Positions 22,147 through 32,453 of a stretch of DNA of 64,000 nucleotides are shown here, piece after piece. Both the position numbers and the translations under genes were made by a program. Source of the stretch: Copromyces sp. CBS 386.78 (lineage: Eukaryota > Ascomycota > Sordariomycetes > Sordariales > Sordariaceae); assembly GCA_030685235.1 (NCBI GenBank), contig MU839189.1, positions 1-64,000 on the forward strand, read 5' to 3'. Under the pieces are notes generated by a model, which was given only the letters and a program-made list of their open reading frames with translations, was not told the DNA's origin and ran no database searches. Positions within the stretch are counted from its first letter, which is position 1, and each line of letters opens with the position of its first letter.

Positions 22147-24510
22147 ATGTCCACCTACACCAAAGAAGAATCCGAAGACGAGGATTGGGATAAGGACACT
22201 GAAGAGATCAATTCGATCGCCTCAGATGAACTGCACGAAACGCGACCTAATCGGTGGAATGGTCCCCCCTCCACCTGGCTCACCTTCACTGCGCAGGAAA
22301 GAAAGGCCTACCAAGCGTTAGAGGGTTTGCGCAGGCGAGACTTGTCAGCACATCTCTACAACGCGCATGTCCTGAAAAGCCGGGTCAAGAGACAGAAGAC
22401 AGAAGAAGTGAGTTTTTCTTTGATACAGAGGCAATTCAAAATAGCACAAGAAGCTAACCTTGTTCAGGCAATCAACGATCAAAGTGAGAACGAAGGGGGT
22501 CCACGGCCCAGAGAGAATGAGTGGGCTCCGAGCCACCGATGGACGGCCTGGCCACTGAGGACTGGTGAGGTGGTTGACGATGACCTCCTCCCCCGGACCG
22601 CAGACGAGCACGAGGCTTTCACGCTGCGTCGGCCCGTCCAGACCTACCCCAGCAAAACCCTAGAGGAAGATATTTCGGCAACGATTCTACGATGTGCCAA
22701 GGAAAAGTTCCGAAGCAGAGGGTTCGCGGAAGAAGACGACGAGGATGAACATGCGGTGGGCGAAGGGCACGATGGCGTTGTGGACTCGATAGAAACGGGC
22801 GACAACGACCACCGCCATCATCACCATGCGGAATCCAGCCAGTTGCCATCTAGCCCGTCACGGAGCAGCGACGAGTTGTCCAGGTATAGCGTACCACTCT
22901 CGAGCCCGGTCAAAGGCGAGCCTCTCTCTCAAGATGAGAGCAATAAGCAAACTGGCTCCTCTTCGCCTATTTCCACGTCCTCACGTCGACGCCGTCCTCG
23001 GGCCCCTACGCCTACCTATATCCCCGTCCCGTCGGTCGACGATGACCGGTCCTACAAACTCCTTCGCCCCGCATCGCGGCGCATACTCTCCAAGCTGGAC
23101 GAGACCTTGACAATCCTACACAACGCCCGCGTCGCCGGTCTCGGCAACCTGTCTGAGTCTTCTGCTAGTGACACAGAAGATAACGACAACGACCCCGAGA
23201 CGGAAGAACCTGTTCGACAGCAGCAGCAGCAGCAGCAGCGCACACGAAGAGGGCGACCCCGTGCACCATCCCCGGGGGATGCCACGGCGTCCGAGTCTAT
23301 ATCAAATCCGCGATCAACCAGCAGGCGCGGCCGTAAAAGAAAAATACGCATCCCTCTCGAGGGCGAAACGGAAGAGGAAATGCTTGACCGCATCGCCCGC
23401 GAGACTCACAAACGGATACCCTCCTTGTCTCGGAACGGGGCTTACTCTTTTCACACCACCGATGACGATGACGAAACAGCTTCCGAGGCCGATACCGAAG
23501 CCGAACCGCCCAAGTCGTACCAAATACCTTCCAAGAAGACAACAACACGGCACACCAGGGATCGGAACAGAAGCCGAAGCCGAAGCGTAACCAGCATCAC
23601 TGCAATCACCCCCGTCCAAGAAAAAGACCGACAGGGACGCGTCGCACGCTGGGGCCTCCGCGACTGGCGTGACGTTCTCGGGGCAGCTGCCTTAGCCGGG
23701 TTTCCTCAGAGCGTGATTGCCCGTGCCACGCAGAGGTGCACTAATTTGTTCGGGCAGGAGATGACGATGCATACGCTTTCTTCTTCCTCCAAGCGTACCA
23801 AGACCACAATTTACCACCCCGGCGATCCGTTGCCCGAGCCTTCGGACTCGGAGACGGACGCGACGGATATTGAGTTGGAGCAGAGGAGAACGGTTAGTAG
23901 ACAGCCTAGTCTTGTGAGGACTTTCTCTCCTGATGATGATTCACAGGAGGATGATCAGAAAGATGAAGTCATGGAGGGTGTTGAAACTACTGCTTCTGAA
24001 GCAGAAAGGGGACGCGGTAAAAGCGCAAGCCGAGGCCGCAGCAGGAGCAATAGCAGAGCCAGAAGAGCCAGCACCCCCGCACCAGGTGGCGGACTGAGAG
24101 TGAGGAGACGCTCAGTCACCCCGGCAGCTGGAGGGGATGTGTATTTCTGTCCGTATCCCGACTGCGAGAGAGCCGTTGAGGGCTTTGGGAGGAGAGCGAA
24201 TATGCATCGACACTTGAAGCTCGTTCATGGACGGAGTCCGCCTGCGTCTCCGGCGAGTTCTCTGGTGGGAGCAGGCGATGATCAAGATAGTATGGATGAG
24301 ATGGAGGGGGGTGTTCATCTGGATGGGTTTTTGCAGCCGATTAAGGTGAGGAAGGGGTGGAGGGGAGGTGATCTGATGAAGAGGGAGAGAGAGGCAAAGA
24401 AGAGTTATACTGGGAGGGGAAGGAGGAGAAGAAGGTTGGGCGATGCTGGATCTGATGTGGATATGAATCTTGGGGATGATGAGACGGGAGGACATGAGAT
24501 TGATCATTGA
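22147..24510 (+). CDS. RRN9-domain protein (Pol I initiation factor-like) with C-terminal C2H2-type finger
   Basis: The N-terminus (about residues 36-78), with the W-x(7)-W spaced tryptophans and RRDLSAHLYNAHVLK, resembles the RRN9 domain of the yeast RNA polymerase I upstream activating factor. A role in rDNA transcription is inferred. A likely 60-nt intron at 22408-22467 (GTGAGT, GCTAAC, CAG) has no stop and keeps the frame, so the product is 767 residues spliced or 787 unspliced. WAPSHRWTAWPL follows the junction. The middle is disordered and charged with an eight-residue Gln run (CAG repeat at 23218-23238) and several RS/SR-rich stretches. Near the C-terminus is a C2H2-like finger, CPYPDCERAVEGFGRR then HRHLKLVH (encoded near 24148-24230). 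The start ATG opens the gene's first acidic segment. Confidence 0.7.
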   Translation: MSTYTKEESEDEDWDKDTEEINSIASDELHETRPNRWNGPPSTWLTFTAQERKAYQALEGLRRRDLSAHLYNAHVLKSRVKRQKTEEVSFSLIQRQFKIAQEANLVQAINDQSENEGGPRPRENEWAPSHRWTAWPLRTGEVVDDDLLPRTADEHEAFTLRRPVQTYPSKTLEEDISATILRCAKEKFRSRGFAEEDDEDEHAVGEGHDGVVDSIETGDNDHRHHHHAESSQLPSSPSRSSDELSRYSVPLSSPVKGEPLSQDESNKQTGSSSPISTSSRRRRPRAPTPTYIPVPSVDDDRSYKLLRPASRRILSKLDETLTILHNARVAGLGNLSESSASDTEDNDNDPETEEPVRQQQQQQQRTRRGRPRAPSPGDATASESISNPRSTSRRGRKRKIRIPLEGETEEEMLDRIARETHKRIPSLSRNGAYSFHTTDDDDETASEADTEAEPPKSYQIPSKKTTTRHTRDRNRSRSRSVTSITAITPVQEKDRQGRVARWGLRDWRDVLGAAALAGFPQSVIARATQRCTNLFGQEMTMHTLSSSSKRTKTTIYHPGDPLPEPSDSETDATDIELEQRRTVSRQPSLVRTFSPDDDSQEDDQKDEVMEGVETTASEAERGRGKSASRGRSRSNSRARRASTPAPGGGLRVRRRSVTPAAGGDVYFCPYPDCERAVEGFGRRANMHRHLKLVHGRSPPASPASSLVGAGDDQDSMDEMEGGVHLDGFLQPIKVRKGWRGGDLMKREREAKKSYTGRGRRRRRLGDAGSDVDMNLGDDETGGHEIDH

Positions 24511-25137
24511 GAGGGGGCAGTTCTCGGTGGAATTTGATGACTACAGGAGACAGCAGGATCTGAGCTGGAAATAAGTGCTATTAGGATAGAATTGCTGCAT
24601 ACCTCTATACCCTTTACCATGTAACAATAGCAGTTACAATTGTTGCTAAGAGGACTGACAGTGATGACTGACCCCTTCTTGATATTTATTTCTACATTAA
24701 ACGCCTTACAGGGTACGTTACGAGCTTCACACTTTTCTTTCCTCCGACTGTCCTACTTTTCTTCCTCGTATTTCTTCGATTTCTTTTGTCCTGTTCAAGT
24801 GAAGCGGGTGTCTCCATCTTGATCTTTTCTTTCCTCTTCAGATCTAACAACGTGAATCTTCTTCAGCACACTTCAAAGCATCCAGGAGGCACAACAAACA
24901 CCCTTTCTCCTCAAATAACCACTACCAGTGCAAGACCTTGATACACTCACCATTCCGCCCGCGAATCTATTCTCTCTTCCTTCAAAAATCTTCAAACCGC
25001 CCATACTGTGCTCCAACTACTTGAAATACCCACAAAACACGTCGTTGACCTCATGTCCTGTACCTTCAAGTATTTTTCAGTGACAGAGATAGGAATATAC
25101 TCCATAATAAAAAAAGAGTTGTTAGCATTCAACGTCA
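24511..25137. other. intergenic between RRN9-domain gene and tRNA-Leu relic
   Basis: No supported gene; short pyrimidine-rich stretches only. Confidence 0.4.
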
Positions 25138-25209
25138 GGCAAGATGGCCGAGCGGTCTAAGGCGCCACGTTCAGTTGAGGTTAACCCTTAATCTATCCCA
25201 CTCTTGTCA
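25138..25209 (+). pseudogene. tRNA-Leu(CAG) relic
   Basis: The 5' half is a near-canonical leucine tRNA: acceptor strand GGCAAGA, A box TGGCCGAGCGG, D arm, and anticodon 5' stem CCACG with loop starting TTCAG, giving anticodon CAG. The 3' end TCTTGTC plus discriminator A pairs with the acceptor strand over all seven positions (one wobble). In between, the 3' anticodon stem, the long variable arm and the T arm with its TTCGA loop are missing or scrambled, and the total is 72 nt where 82-84 is normal. So the gene is broken and lacks a B box. A T tract follows at 25274-25310. A tRNA-derived SINE fragment is an alternative. Confidence 0.65.
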
Positions 25210-25276
25210 GTATCATGTCCACCCTCGCTCACGGTGGAAACTTCCTTTTCGATGTTTTTGGATATCTTCCTCCTTT

Positions 25277-25308
<32 letters not shown>

Positions 25309-25793
25309 TTCTTTCTAAATGTCTGTAGCCGAGATGGAGCGGTTGCGGATTTCTTCTCACCCATCAAGATCCCTTTTTCGGATGTGAGGTGGTTAGCATT
25401 GCAACGTGTAGAGTATCAGTTATCGAAACAGCAGCGAAGTCAATACGCCGCGCGACAATCGGACAGAGTAAACGAAACAGGTTGTACGTCGAAGTCTTTA
25501 ACAATGTTCATTCAATTGCCCGAATTGCTGCATCCACTACATCGTAGCGGGCACCATAAAACTCCAAGCAAAGGAGAAACCAGTTGATATATGATGAGGG
25601 TATCAGTGCTCGATAAAGCGTACAACATATGCAACACAGCCAAACCAACCCCATCCCTTAATCGGGGATGTTCTTTTACCAGCCAAACGACCAAAACCAA
25701 CCGAACTAAGAATGATGAAAGAATCCTTCCCAAATGGTCCAACAAGCGCCAAAACCACATTCTCCTCACCAACAGACCAAGCCCGGGACCAAC
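25210..25793. repeat. intergenic with a 37-bp poly-T tract (25274-25310)
   Basis: T homopolymer interrupted by one C. The rest is the 3' flank of the kinesin gene; no gene seen. Confidence 0.6.
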
Positions 25794-28700
25794 TCAACCC
25801 AACCGTGGTGTCTTCCTCCTGTTTCCGGCAATGCCTACACTAGCATCTGCCGTCGGGATTGGCATGTTCTCCATGCCCCCTGTGATGATCCCGCTAGCAT
25901 GACCAGTTATCTTTTTCTTCGCTATCCCACGAGGGGACTGTCTCCGATTACTTCTCCTGAAGAGTGGTATTTGAGTCGCATTCTCTTCACTATGTTCCGA
26001 ATTGTTGGCTTGGAAGCCGATGACGGATGCAGATGGCGGCGGCGGTGGTGCCATTGACATTGTACTGGACGACAAGTCGCCAAAGACCGATGGCGCACCA
26101 CCGAGGTTTGGGTTAACTTCTCGTAAACTCTGGTCCAGCGTGCGCGATTTGATTCGTGTGCTTGCGGTGAGACCGGGCGTGCCGAAAGGATTATTGCTTG
26201 GTGAAGCTGGCACGGATAATGGCACTTTGGAAGGTGAACGTGAAGGCGAGACGACGATATCACTATATACCGCTGTCGTCGTTGCACGTTTGGATGGGCT
26301 TGTCGTCGGCGTCGTTGAAGGCTTGTCCTGCATGCCTGCAATGAGCGTTTCGTGGCCCGCGGTGCGCGGAAGGTCCGTCGGGTACTCGTAGCGCTTCTTC
26401 TCGGGTGTGTCACCAGTAGGCTCGTATTCGCGGATCTTGGTGCTCTGGATGTCTTCGCGAAGGGCGGCAAGGGGCTGACGAAGGGACTCGTCAAGCGGCT
26501 CAAGAGACTCCCGCAGAGTCTTCGCATCGTTATCCATCTCGCCACTAAGGTCGCGGATACGGTCGAATCGCTCGCCGAAATGGTCCGCAATGTTAATGAA
26601 GGACTTTTCGACGGTTGAGGTGAGGTTCCCCATCGAGACAGCATGTTGTTCGTGGTGCGCGGAGTTTTCGGAGCGGGCGCGGGACACGAAATCGTCAAGA
26701 TCCTGCATCTGGACATCGAGATCCTGGAGTTGGGCATCAACCACACGAACCGTCTCCGCATGGACAGATTTCGTGGTGTTCTGTATAGAGTTGCTGTGTT
26801 CGTCGGCAGTCTGTGACTTTCATTAGCAAACGAGTCCTCAAATGAGACACAGCACGCGTAGCTTACCGCCCAGTCCTCCTGCATCTTGTTCTTGAGCGCA
26901 TCACGAGATCTGACGACGTCCTCCATAAGTCTGTTGTCCTTCTCGTTCCAAGCGTCCATGCCTTCCAGATACTCGGACATACTGCCCTCAAACGTCGTAT
27001 TCGAATCCATGACGGCCTTTCGAATAAGGGCCGTCTTCCCGGCCAGGCGAGACTCTTGCATCTCCGCTTGCGAGTTGATGAGGGAGCCAATCTGTAGCAG
27101 AAGGTTTTGCCTCTCCTCGGCCGCTTGTCTTCGCTCCTCCTCCAAAACCTCCTGGATCCGGGCTGACACAGTTGCGTTGGACTCCACAATGGTTTGACTA
27201 GCACCCTCGAGCTCTTGCCGGAGTCTATCAGCTTCGGTCTTTTGGGCGGTTATCGTCTGGAGCAGATCCTCGAAGATGGATTTGCACTCCTTCCCAAGCG
27301 AACTATACGAAGCATGTAACTGACTGTGGAAAGTAGTTAGTTCGCCCAGGACGTCACCTGCAATCCGCTCAGCCGCCGAGGCAATAGCCTGGAGCGATTC
27401 TCCAACGCGCTGTTTCACGGTGTCCCGAACAACCTTGATTTCTTCCAGCACGTTGTCCATCTCATCCTTCGACTTTTGCTTCTGTTCCAGCAGCTGTGTC
27501 CTAGACTGTGCGAACTGTTCCAAGTTTTGGTCGAGGAAGGCTTGGGTTGTGGACAACTTGTCGAGCTCCTCCTGAACGAAACTTTGCATCCGTTCTGAAA
27601 CACTGGAGATATGCTCCTCCTGCTCCCTGCGAAACTCTGCAATCCGACTTTCAACAAGCTCAGTAATACCTGTAACTTGCGATTGCGACATGGCCCACGT
27701 GCTACGATTGAGCGCATGTAGGTCGGACCTTCTTCTGTTCTTCGCATGGAGCCCTTCGACATCTTCGACGGTCCGCTTGATGGTAGAAATAAGCTCATCA
27801 CCCACTCTGGCAAGCTTCTGTTCGGTTGTTTGATGCGCCCTTCTGATGTGTGCCTCCTCCGCCAACGACTTCCTGGTAGCTGCCAACACCAGCTCGGTTT
27901 GGTCCAACACATCCTTGGTCTCGTCTAGCTGCGCTTTTGTGGCTTCGTGCTCTTTTCGGAGCCCCATGAATGTTGATGTCATCGTATACAGCTCCTGGAG
28001 CTTGTTTCGAAGGTTCGTTTCGAGTGTCTCGATTCTGGCCGCTTGTTCTTCCGTGAGGATTCGCCGCGATTCGTTTTGTACGGTCAGCTCTTCGTAAGCA
28101 TCGTTCGATAGATAGACACCGTTTCGTTGACGAGTAGCAATCAGCTCGCTTTTGAGTTTCTCGATTTCGGTCGCAAACTCTCGAAGTAACGTCTTTTTGT
28201 TGAGCAATGCGTTGATTTGCGGTTTGTTTCGAATGTTCTTGGCCCTAAAAGCATAATCAAGTGTGGAAATCGTTTCCTCCATGTTACTCCTGGCCGGTGA
28301 TATTGTCGCGATGATGCAAGTCTTTGTTCGCCCACCTAAAGAGTCTTGGAGTAGACGTGTAAGTTTCGATTCTCTGTAAGGAATATGGGGGCTGCGGTCG
28401 ACCAGGGCGTTGATGACACGACCAAGAGTAAGCAGACTCTTGTTGATGAGACCAGCCTCGGCGGCACGTTTGTTCTCGGCTCCGGAGCGCTGAATATTTT
28501 CGCTGCCAGCGAGATCAACCAGATTCAGCTTCCCCCCCATCAGATAATCCTCTCCATTCTCGGTTTGTTGCTTGACATGGACGGTAATGGTGAAAACGGT
28601 ATGACTACGACTGCTGAGGTCGTTGCACTTTGTCGCGGCTACTTGGCGCCTCACACTGCCCTCTTGAAGCCATCTGAGGCCGTCTGCCGCGCTCAAAATG

Positions 28701-29560
28701 TGTCTTTCCTCCATGCCTTGTACGATAGTCGTGGCATGGCCCTTTTTCGAGTTGTCGTCAAATATCTTGAGTTTCGTGTTGTCCTCCGCCGAGAGCAGAT
28801 CACGCAGCTCTTCATTATAAAGTTCGATAAACGAGCATCGCACGCAGTGTTCCTTGTCGTCCACTTCAAGCTTATTGAAGAGAGCGTGCAAGACTCTGGG
28901 GATGATGCCTGCCGTGTCGGGAAGCATGCCGAAAGTCTGATTCATGTCGCCAGACATGGTATATGTCTTGCCTGTGCCCGTTTGGCCGTAGGCGAATATG
29001 GTGCAGTTGTAGCCGGTGAGCATCTAGTTCAAGTCAGTCATGGACAGGCCCTGATCGCCCTGATAGCCCTTCCTTACCTCTTCCAAGATAGGCTTCACCA
29101 CCTCGTCGAAGACCATGGCTTGATCGGCAGCCTGTGAGAAGACGCGGTCAAAGGTATAAGTCTTGTTGCTCACTGCATTGGGACCCATTGATAGCTCAAC
29201 TATCCTGCCTTTGAGGCCCTCCGTCTTGACAACGACAGCGCTGTTTTCCTTAACCTCCCGGTCATTGCGTCCTCGGCAGCGCACAACGACGTTGATATTT
29301 GTAGTGCCCTCGTCCTCCGGGTCGAAATCGCGCTCCTTGCGCTTCGCACCTGCTGTTGCCGACACTTGCGAGTCTGCTGGTGAGGCGGCGCCTGATCGCT
29401 CGTTGCGAGATCCTCCCGGTGCGGATGCATTTCGGAGGGCTGACTGTCGACCAGTCAAAGATGCCGTGTTTCTTGTAGCCGGAGGTCGCATGCTGGTGTT
29501 GCTACGCGTCCCGGCGGCAGATGGTGGACGCGACATGGCTGATGGTTTTTTGCGCTCCAT
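25794..29560 (-). CDS. kinesin-5 (BimC/Cin8/Eg5) mitotic motor
   Basis: Homotetrameric plus-end motor that slides spindle microtubules apart. Three exons on the minus strand: 29560-29078, 29023-26867 and 26810-25794, giving 1,218 residues. Introns of 54 and 56 nt (GTAAGG...CTAG; GTAAGC...CACAG) both fall between codons. The motor domain covers about residues 85-430: P-loop GQTGTGKT (174-181), switch I NDLSSRSHT, switch II LVDLAGSE. Coiled-coil stalk segments follow to about 1000. The tail holds the BimC box, TPEKKRYEYPTDLPRT (about 1013-1028), with the Thr-Pro site phosphorylated by Cdk1 in relatives. The tail beyond is Ser/Pro-rich. An N-terminal basic, Ser-rich extension of about 80 residues precedes the motor. 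Length is close to BimC (about 1,180). Confidence 0.93.
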
Positions 29561-30824
29561 GCTGGAGTTGCGCGACTGGGCGATGCTTTATCGGAGGGTC
29601 GAGGTCGCGAAATCGAGGAGAAAGTTGGGCCGAAGGAGAGACGAGAAGCGAAAAGATGCGAAGTGACGACTGTTGAGCTAAAGTACACAATGGGCGAAAA
29701 TCAATCCAAAAAGCATCGGTGGTGGTGATCGAAGAGAGCTGATGGCAGAGAGAGACGGAGCGAGGTCGTGGGTCGTCCAATCGGCTGGTCGATGCCTTTT
29801 TCTTATGTGCGACAAGCTGGAAACCTGCGAGAGACAGCAGTGTCGTCGGGGAGAGATTGGCGTGTAGAAAGTACACGTCGTCGGGAATGAGCGACTGGAC
29901 GTCACGAGCCCGGCCTTTGCTTGTCGATTATGTGAGCGACTCGGCCGGGTATTCTAGGTCTTGGGCAAGGACGACGGGTTGGATGGCGGGGATTGCTTTT
30001 TCCAACCGATGTTTGCGTTCGGTCTTTCCAGTTGAGTTGGGTGCTTGCCTTGGCTGCTTTGGCGCACTGCACTACAGGGACCAGGCGCGACATCAACATT
30101 GATCTCCACTGTCCACACTGCCCCTGCTGTATTGGGCCATTGCTGGGGCAACCGCTTCCCGGTCTAAGTAAAACAAACGCACAGACCACTGATCCTCAAA
30201 AGCCAGGGGCTTGCGTTGTCCTTTCTTTCCGTCAATCATCGCTGAAACGCAGGAAACAGCCTACAGCGGGCAGCGGCCTGTGACTGCCAGCCAGCCGAGC
30301 CAGCACAAATGCCCCTCTTTGTGTCCTTCCCCTCCCCATCACGCTCCCGCTCCAGTCCACAGGCACGCAGCGGCAGTGCTGTTTCAGTGCTGACCCCTCT
30401 GTCTTGCCTGCCGCTTTCACCGCCGCCTGCCGCCGTCTTCATGTGAATAGAGGTAGGTATGGGTACCTCTACGTAATCTGGGGCAGCTGCCGATGGTCGG
30501 TGGCCGCCCCAGATCACGAGGGGACCTTGACGGACAACACCCAGCAAGCGCAGCCTCCGCCGACCATTCCATCCAACAACTCCCATCCTCCTAATCTCGC
30601 TTTCTTGTTTCTCCCAGCATCAAGCCAACATAGCATCACACCGAATTACAATACGACTAGACCATATCGCTGTCAGCCATTCTCGACCGTCCGACCTGCC
30701 CCACTAAACCCGCTGGATGAACGAGACTCGACTTAGGAGTTCGTCCCATCTCCGTTGTTCCCATATACCACCCTAAGCGGTGTTCAACTCCCAAGTGTCC
30801 TCGTCAGGATATCCAAGTTTCAAC
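29561..30824. promoter_or_regulatory. divergent upstream region of kinesin-5 and the PHAF1 homologue
   Basis: 1,264 bp between two divergent starts. Overlapping short frames on both strands are not supported. The right end is a C/A-rich leader before 30825. Confidence 0.45.
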
Positions 30825-32453
30825 ATGTCGACTCCTACCTCGCCGCCGATTTCTCCCCTTCTCTTCTCCGCCCAGCTTTACCCTGGGCGAGCGCTGGGCT
30901 GGTTGGTGCTTGGAGCATCATTGCACGATATCTTGACCCGCCTCAAAACAGAGCCCCAGCGGTTCCCGAATCTCGATGTCAAATACAGCCCAACCGAGCC
31001 GACCAGGTCGATTATCGTTATCGACCTCCCTGCCAACGGGATTCGTCTACAATTTGATGCTCCAGAGCAGCGACTACGCTTGATCGAGGTGGTGGACTTT
31101 ACAAAGAACCATATCTTTATCAAGGCAGCCGATAACAAGGAGCGTGACCTTGTTCGTCCTTCCACAACATCTACACCGTCAACAGATAATCCCGCGGGAC
31201 CTACGTTCCGTCACATCTATCAGCGGTTTCTTGGTCCCACCTACAATGGCGAGTTCGTTGATGGGCCGCAGACACCAGACAACGCCGTCGACCAATATGG
31301 CCTATACTGCTTGTCATGGCCCGGCGTGGCCTTCAGCTTCCTCATGAAAAAAGCGAGCTACTCGGCCAAGAAGAACGTGGTTGACCTGCTGGCATCCACA
31401 CAGGTTCCCGAGGTCATGGGCATCTTCAGTGGTGATTCATGGACACAGGCCCGACAGACGCTTTGGACTGAGGTGCTGCCCAGCCTCAAGACGTTCATGC
31501 CACTCAATAAGGGAAAGGAGGTGTTTCCTGACGAGGTGTCCCTCATCAAAATTTACGGTGCAGGGAAACTGCAGGTCTTTCGAAAGTGGACGGATCAGCA
31601 CTTTTGGATCAGGCTTGGACAGACTACTCCGCAAGATCTTGTATCCCAACTGGGTCCTCCCGATGCCATTTACCGGAAGAACGATCATAAGATGTTCGCC
31701 CACAAAGTGCGGGCTGGTAGCGATGCCATGAAGCGACCAGATAGTGCTGATCTGAAGCACCAGGACGACCTTACAGATACAGATCAATCGTCGGCAAACG
31801 CTGGGTCGGATGGTTACCACTCTAGCGACGATGAAACCAGTGATGTCAGCATCGAAGGCGGCCACGTATCAGGCGAGTGCTTCTACAACTATTTCTTCCA
31901 TGGATTCGATGTGCTGGTCTCAAAGCCGACGGCGCCATCTCCGGTGCCGCCTTCCCAGGAGCAAGGGAAGAATGCCCCTAACGTTCCCAAGGACTGGCTT
32001 CTCACAGCCAATGCCGACAGTCTTGTTGCCACCAAGATCGTTCTGCACGGAAATGTGCCTGGGTCATATCCCTTTAACAGACACCGTCGCTGCCGATGGG
32101 AGATCCCGTATCTTTCATCAGTTTCAGACGTCGTGATCAACTCGGAGTCTGATTTTCCACAAATCGAGGAGAGCCTGCGCAAGGAGTGGCAGTCGATCTA
32201 CCCCTCTGAAGAAGAAGCGCGTAAGGCTCAAAGAGGCATGGTTCTCAATAGGGGTTGGGGAGACAGTCCCGGTAGCAGTATCGAGTTTCTGGGCGGGTGG
32301 GAAGGAGACGGGGCGACGGCAGCACCGGACGCCGGTGGCACGGCCAAGAAGTTTGAGGGGCCTGCAGATTCCACGACCACTCTTTATGGTTTCCCGGGAC
32401 TCGTGTTTGAGGTGCTGAAGAATGGTGCTGTTACTGCGGTGACAGTGTTCTAG
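30825..32453 (+). CDS. PHAF1 / UPF0183 family protein (C16orf70/MYTHO homologue)
   Basis: Single exon, 542 residues. Near the N-terminus is the family's hallmark PGRALGWLVLGASLHDIL (about residues 19-36), followed by the conserved TRSIIVIDLPANGIRLQFD and LRLIEVVDF segments and, later, YGLYCLSWPGVAFSF. The animal relative PHAF1 binds BCAS3 and associates with forming autophagosomes; a similar role in fungi is inference. A Ser/Asp-rich low-complexity insert lies at about residues 300-345 and a proline-rich patch near 370-385. The start ATG at 30825 is chosen because the region just upstream is leader-like, though the frame extends 15 codons further to a GTG. Lengths in this family are about 420-560. 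Confidence 0.82.
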   Translation: MSTPTSPPISPLLFSAQLYPGRALGWLVLGASLHDILTRLKTEPQRFPNLDVKYSPTEPTRSIIVIDLPANGIRLQFDAPEQRLRLIEVVDFTKNHIFIKAADNKERDLVRPSTTSTPSTDNPAGPTFRHIYQRFLGPTYNGEFVDGPQTPDNAVDQYGLYCLSWPGVAFSFLMKKASYSAKKNVVDLLASTQVPEVMGIFSGDSWTQARQTLWTEVLPSLKTFMPLNKGKEVFPDEVSLIKIYGAGKLQVFRKWTDQHFWIRLGQTTPQDLVSQLGPPDAIYRKNDHKMFAHKVRAGSDAMKRPDSADLKHQDDLTDTDQSSANAGSDGYHSSDDETSDVSIEGGHVSGECFYNYFFHGFDVLVSKPTAPSPVPPSQEQGKNAPNVPKDWLLTANADSLVATKIVLHGNVPGSYPFNRHRRCRWEIPYLSSVSDVVINSESDFPQIEESLRKEWQSIYPSEEEARKAQRGMVLNRGWGDSPGSSIEFLGGWEGDGATAAPDAGGTAKKFEGPADSTTTLYGFPGLVFEVLKNGAVTAVTVF

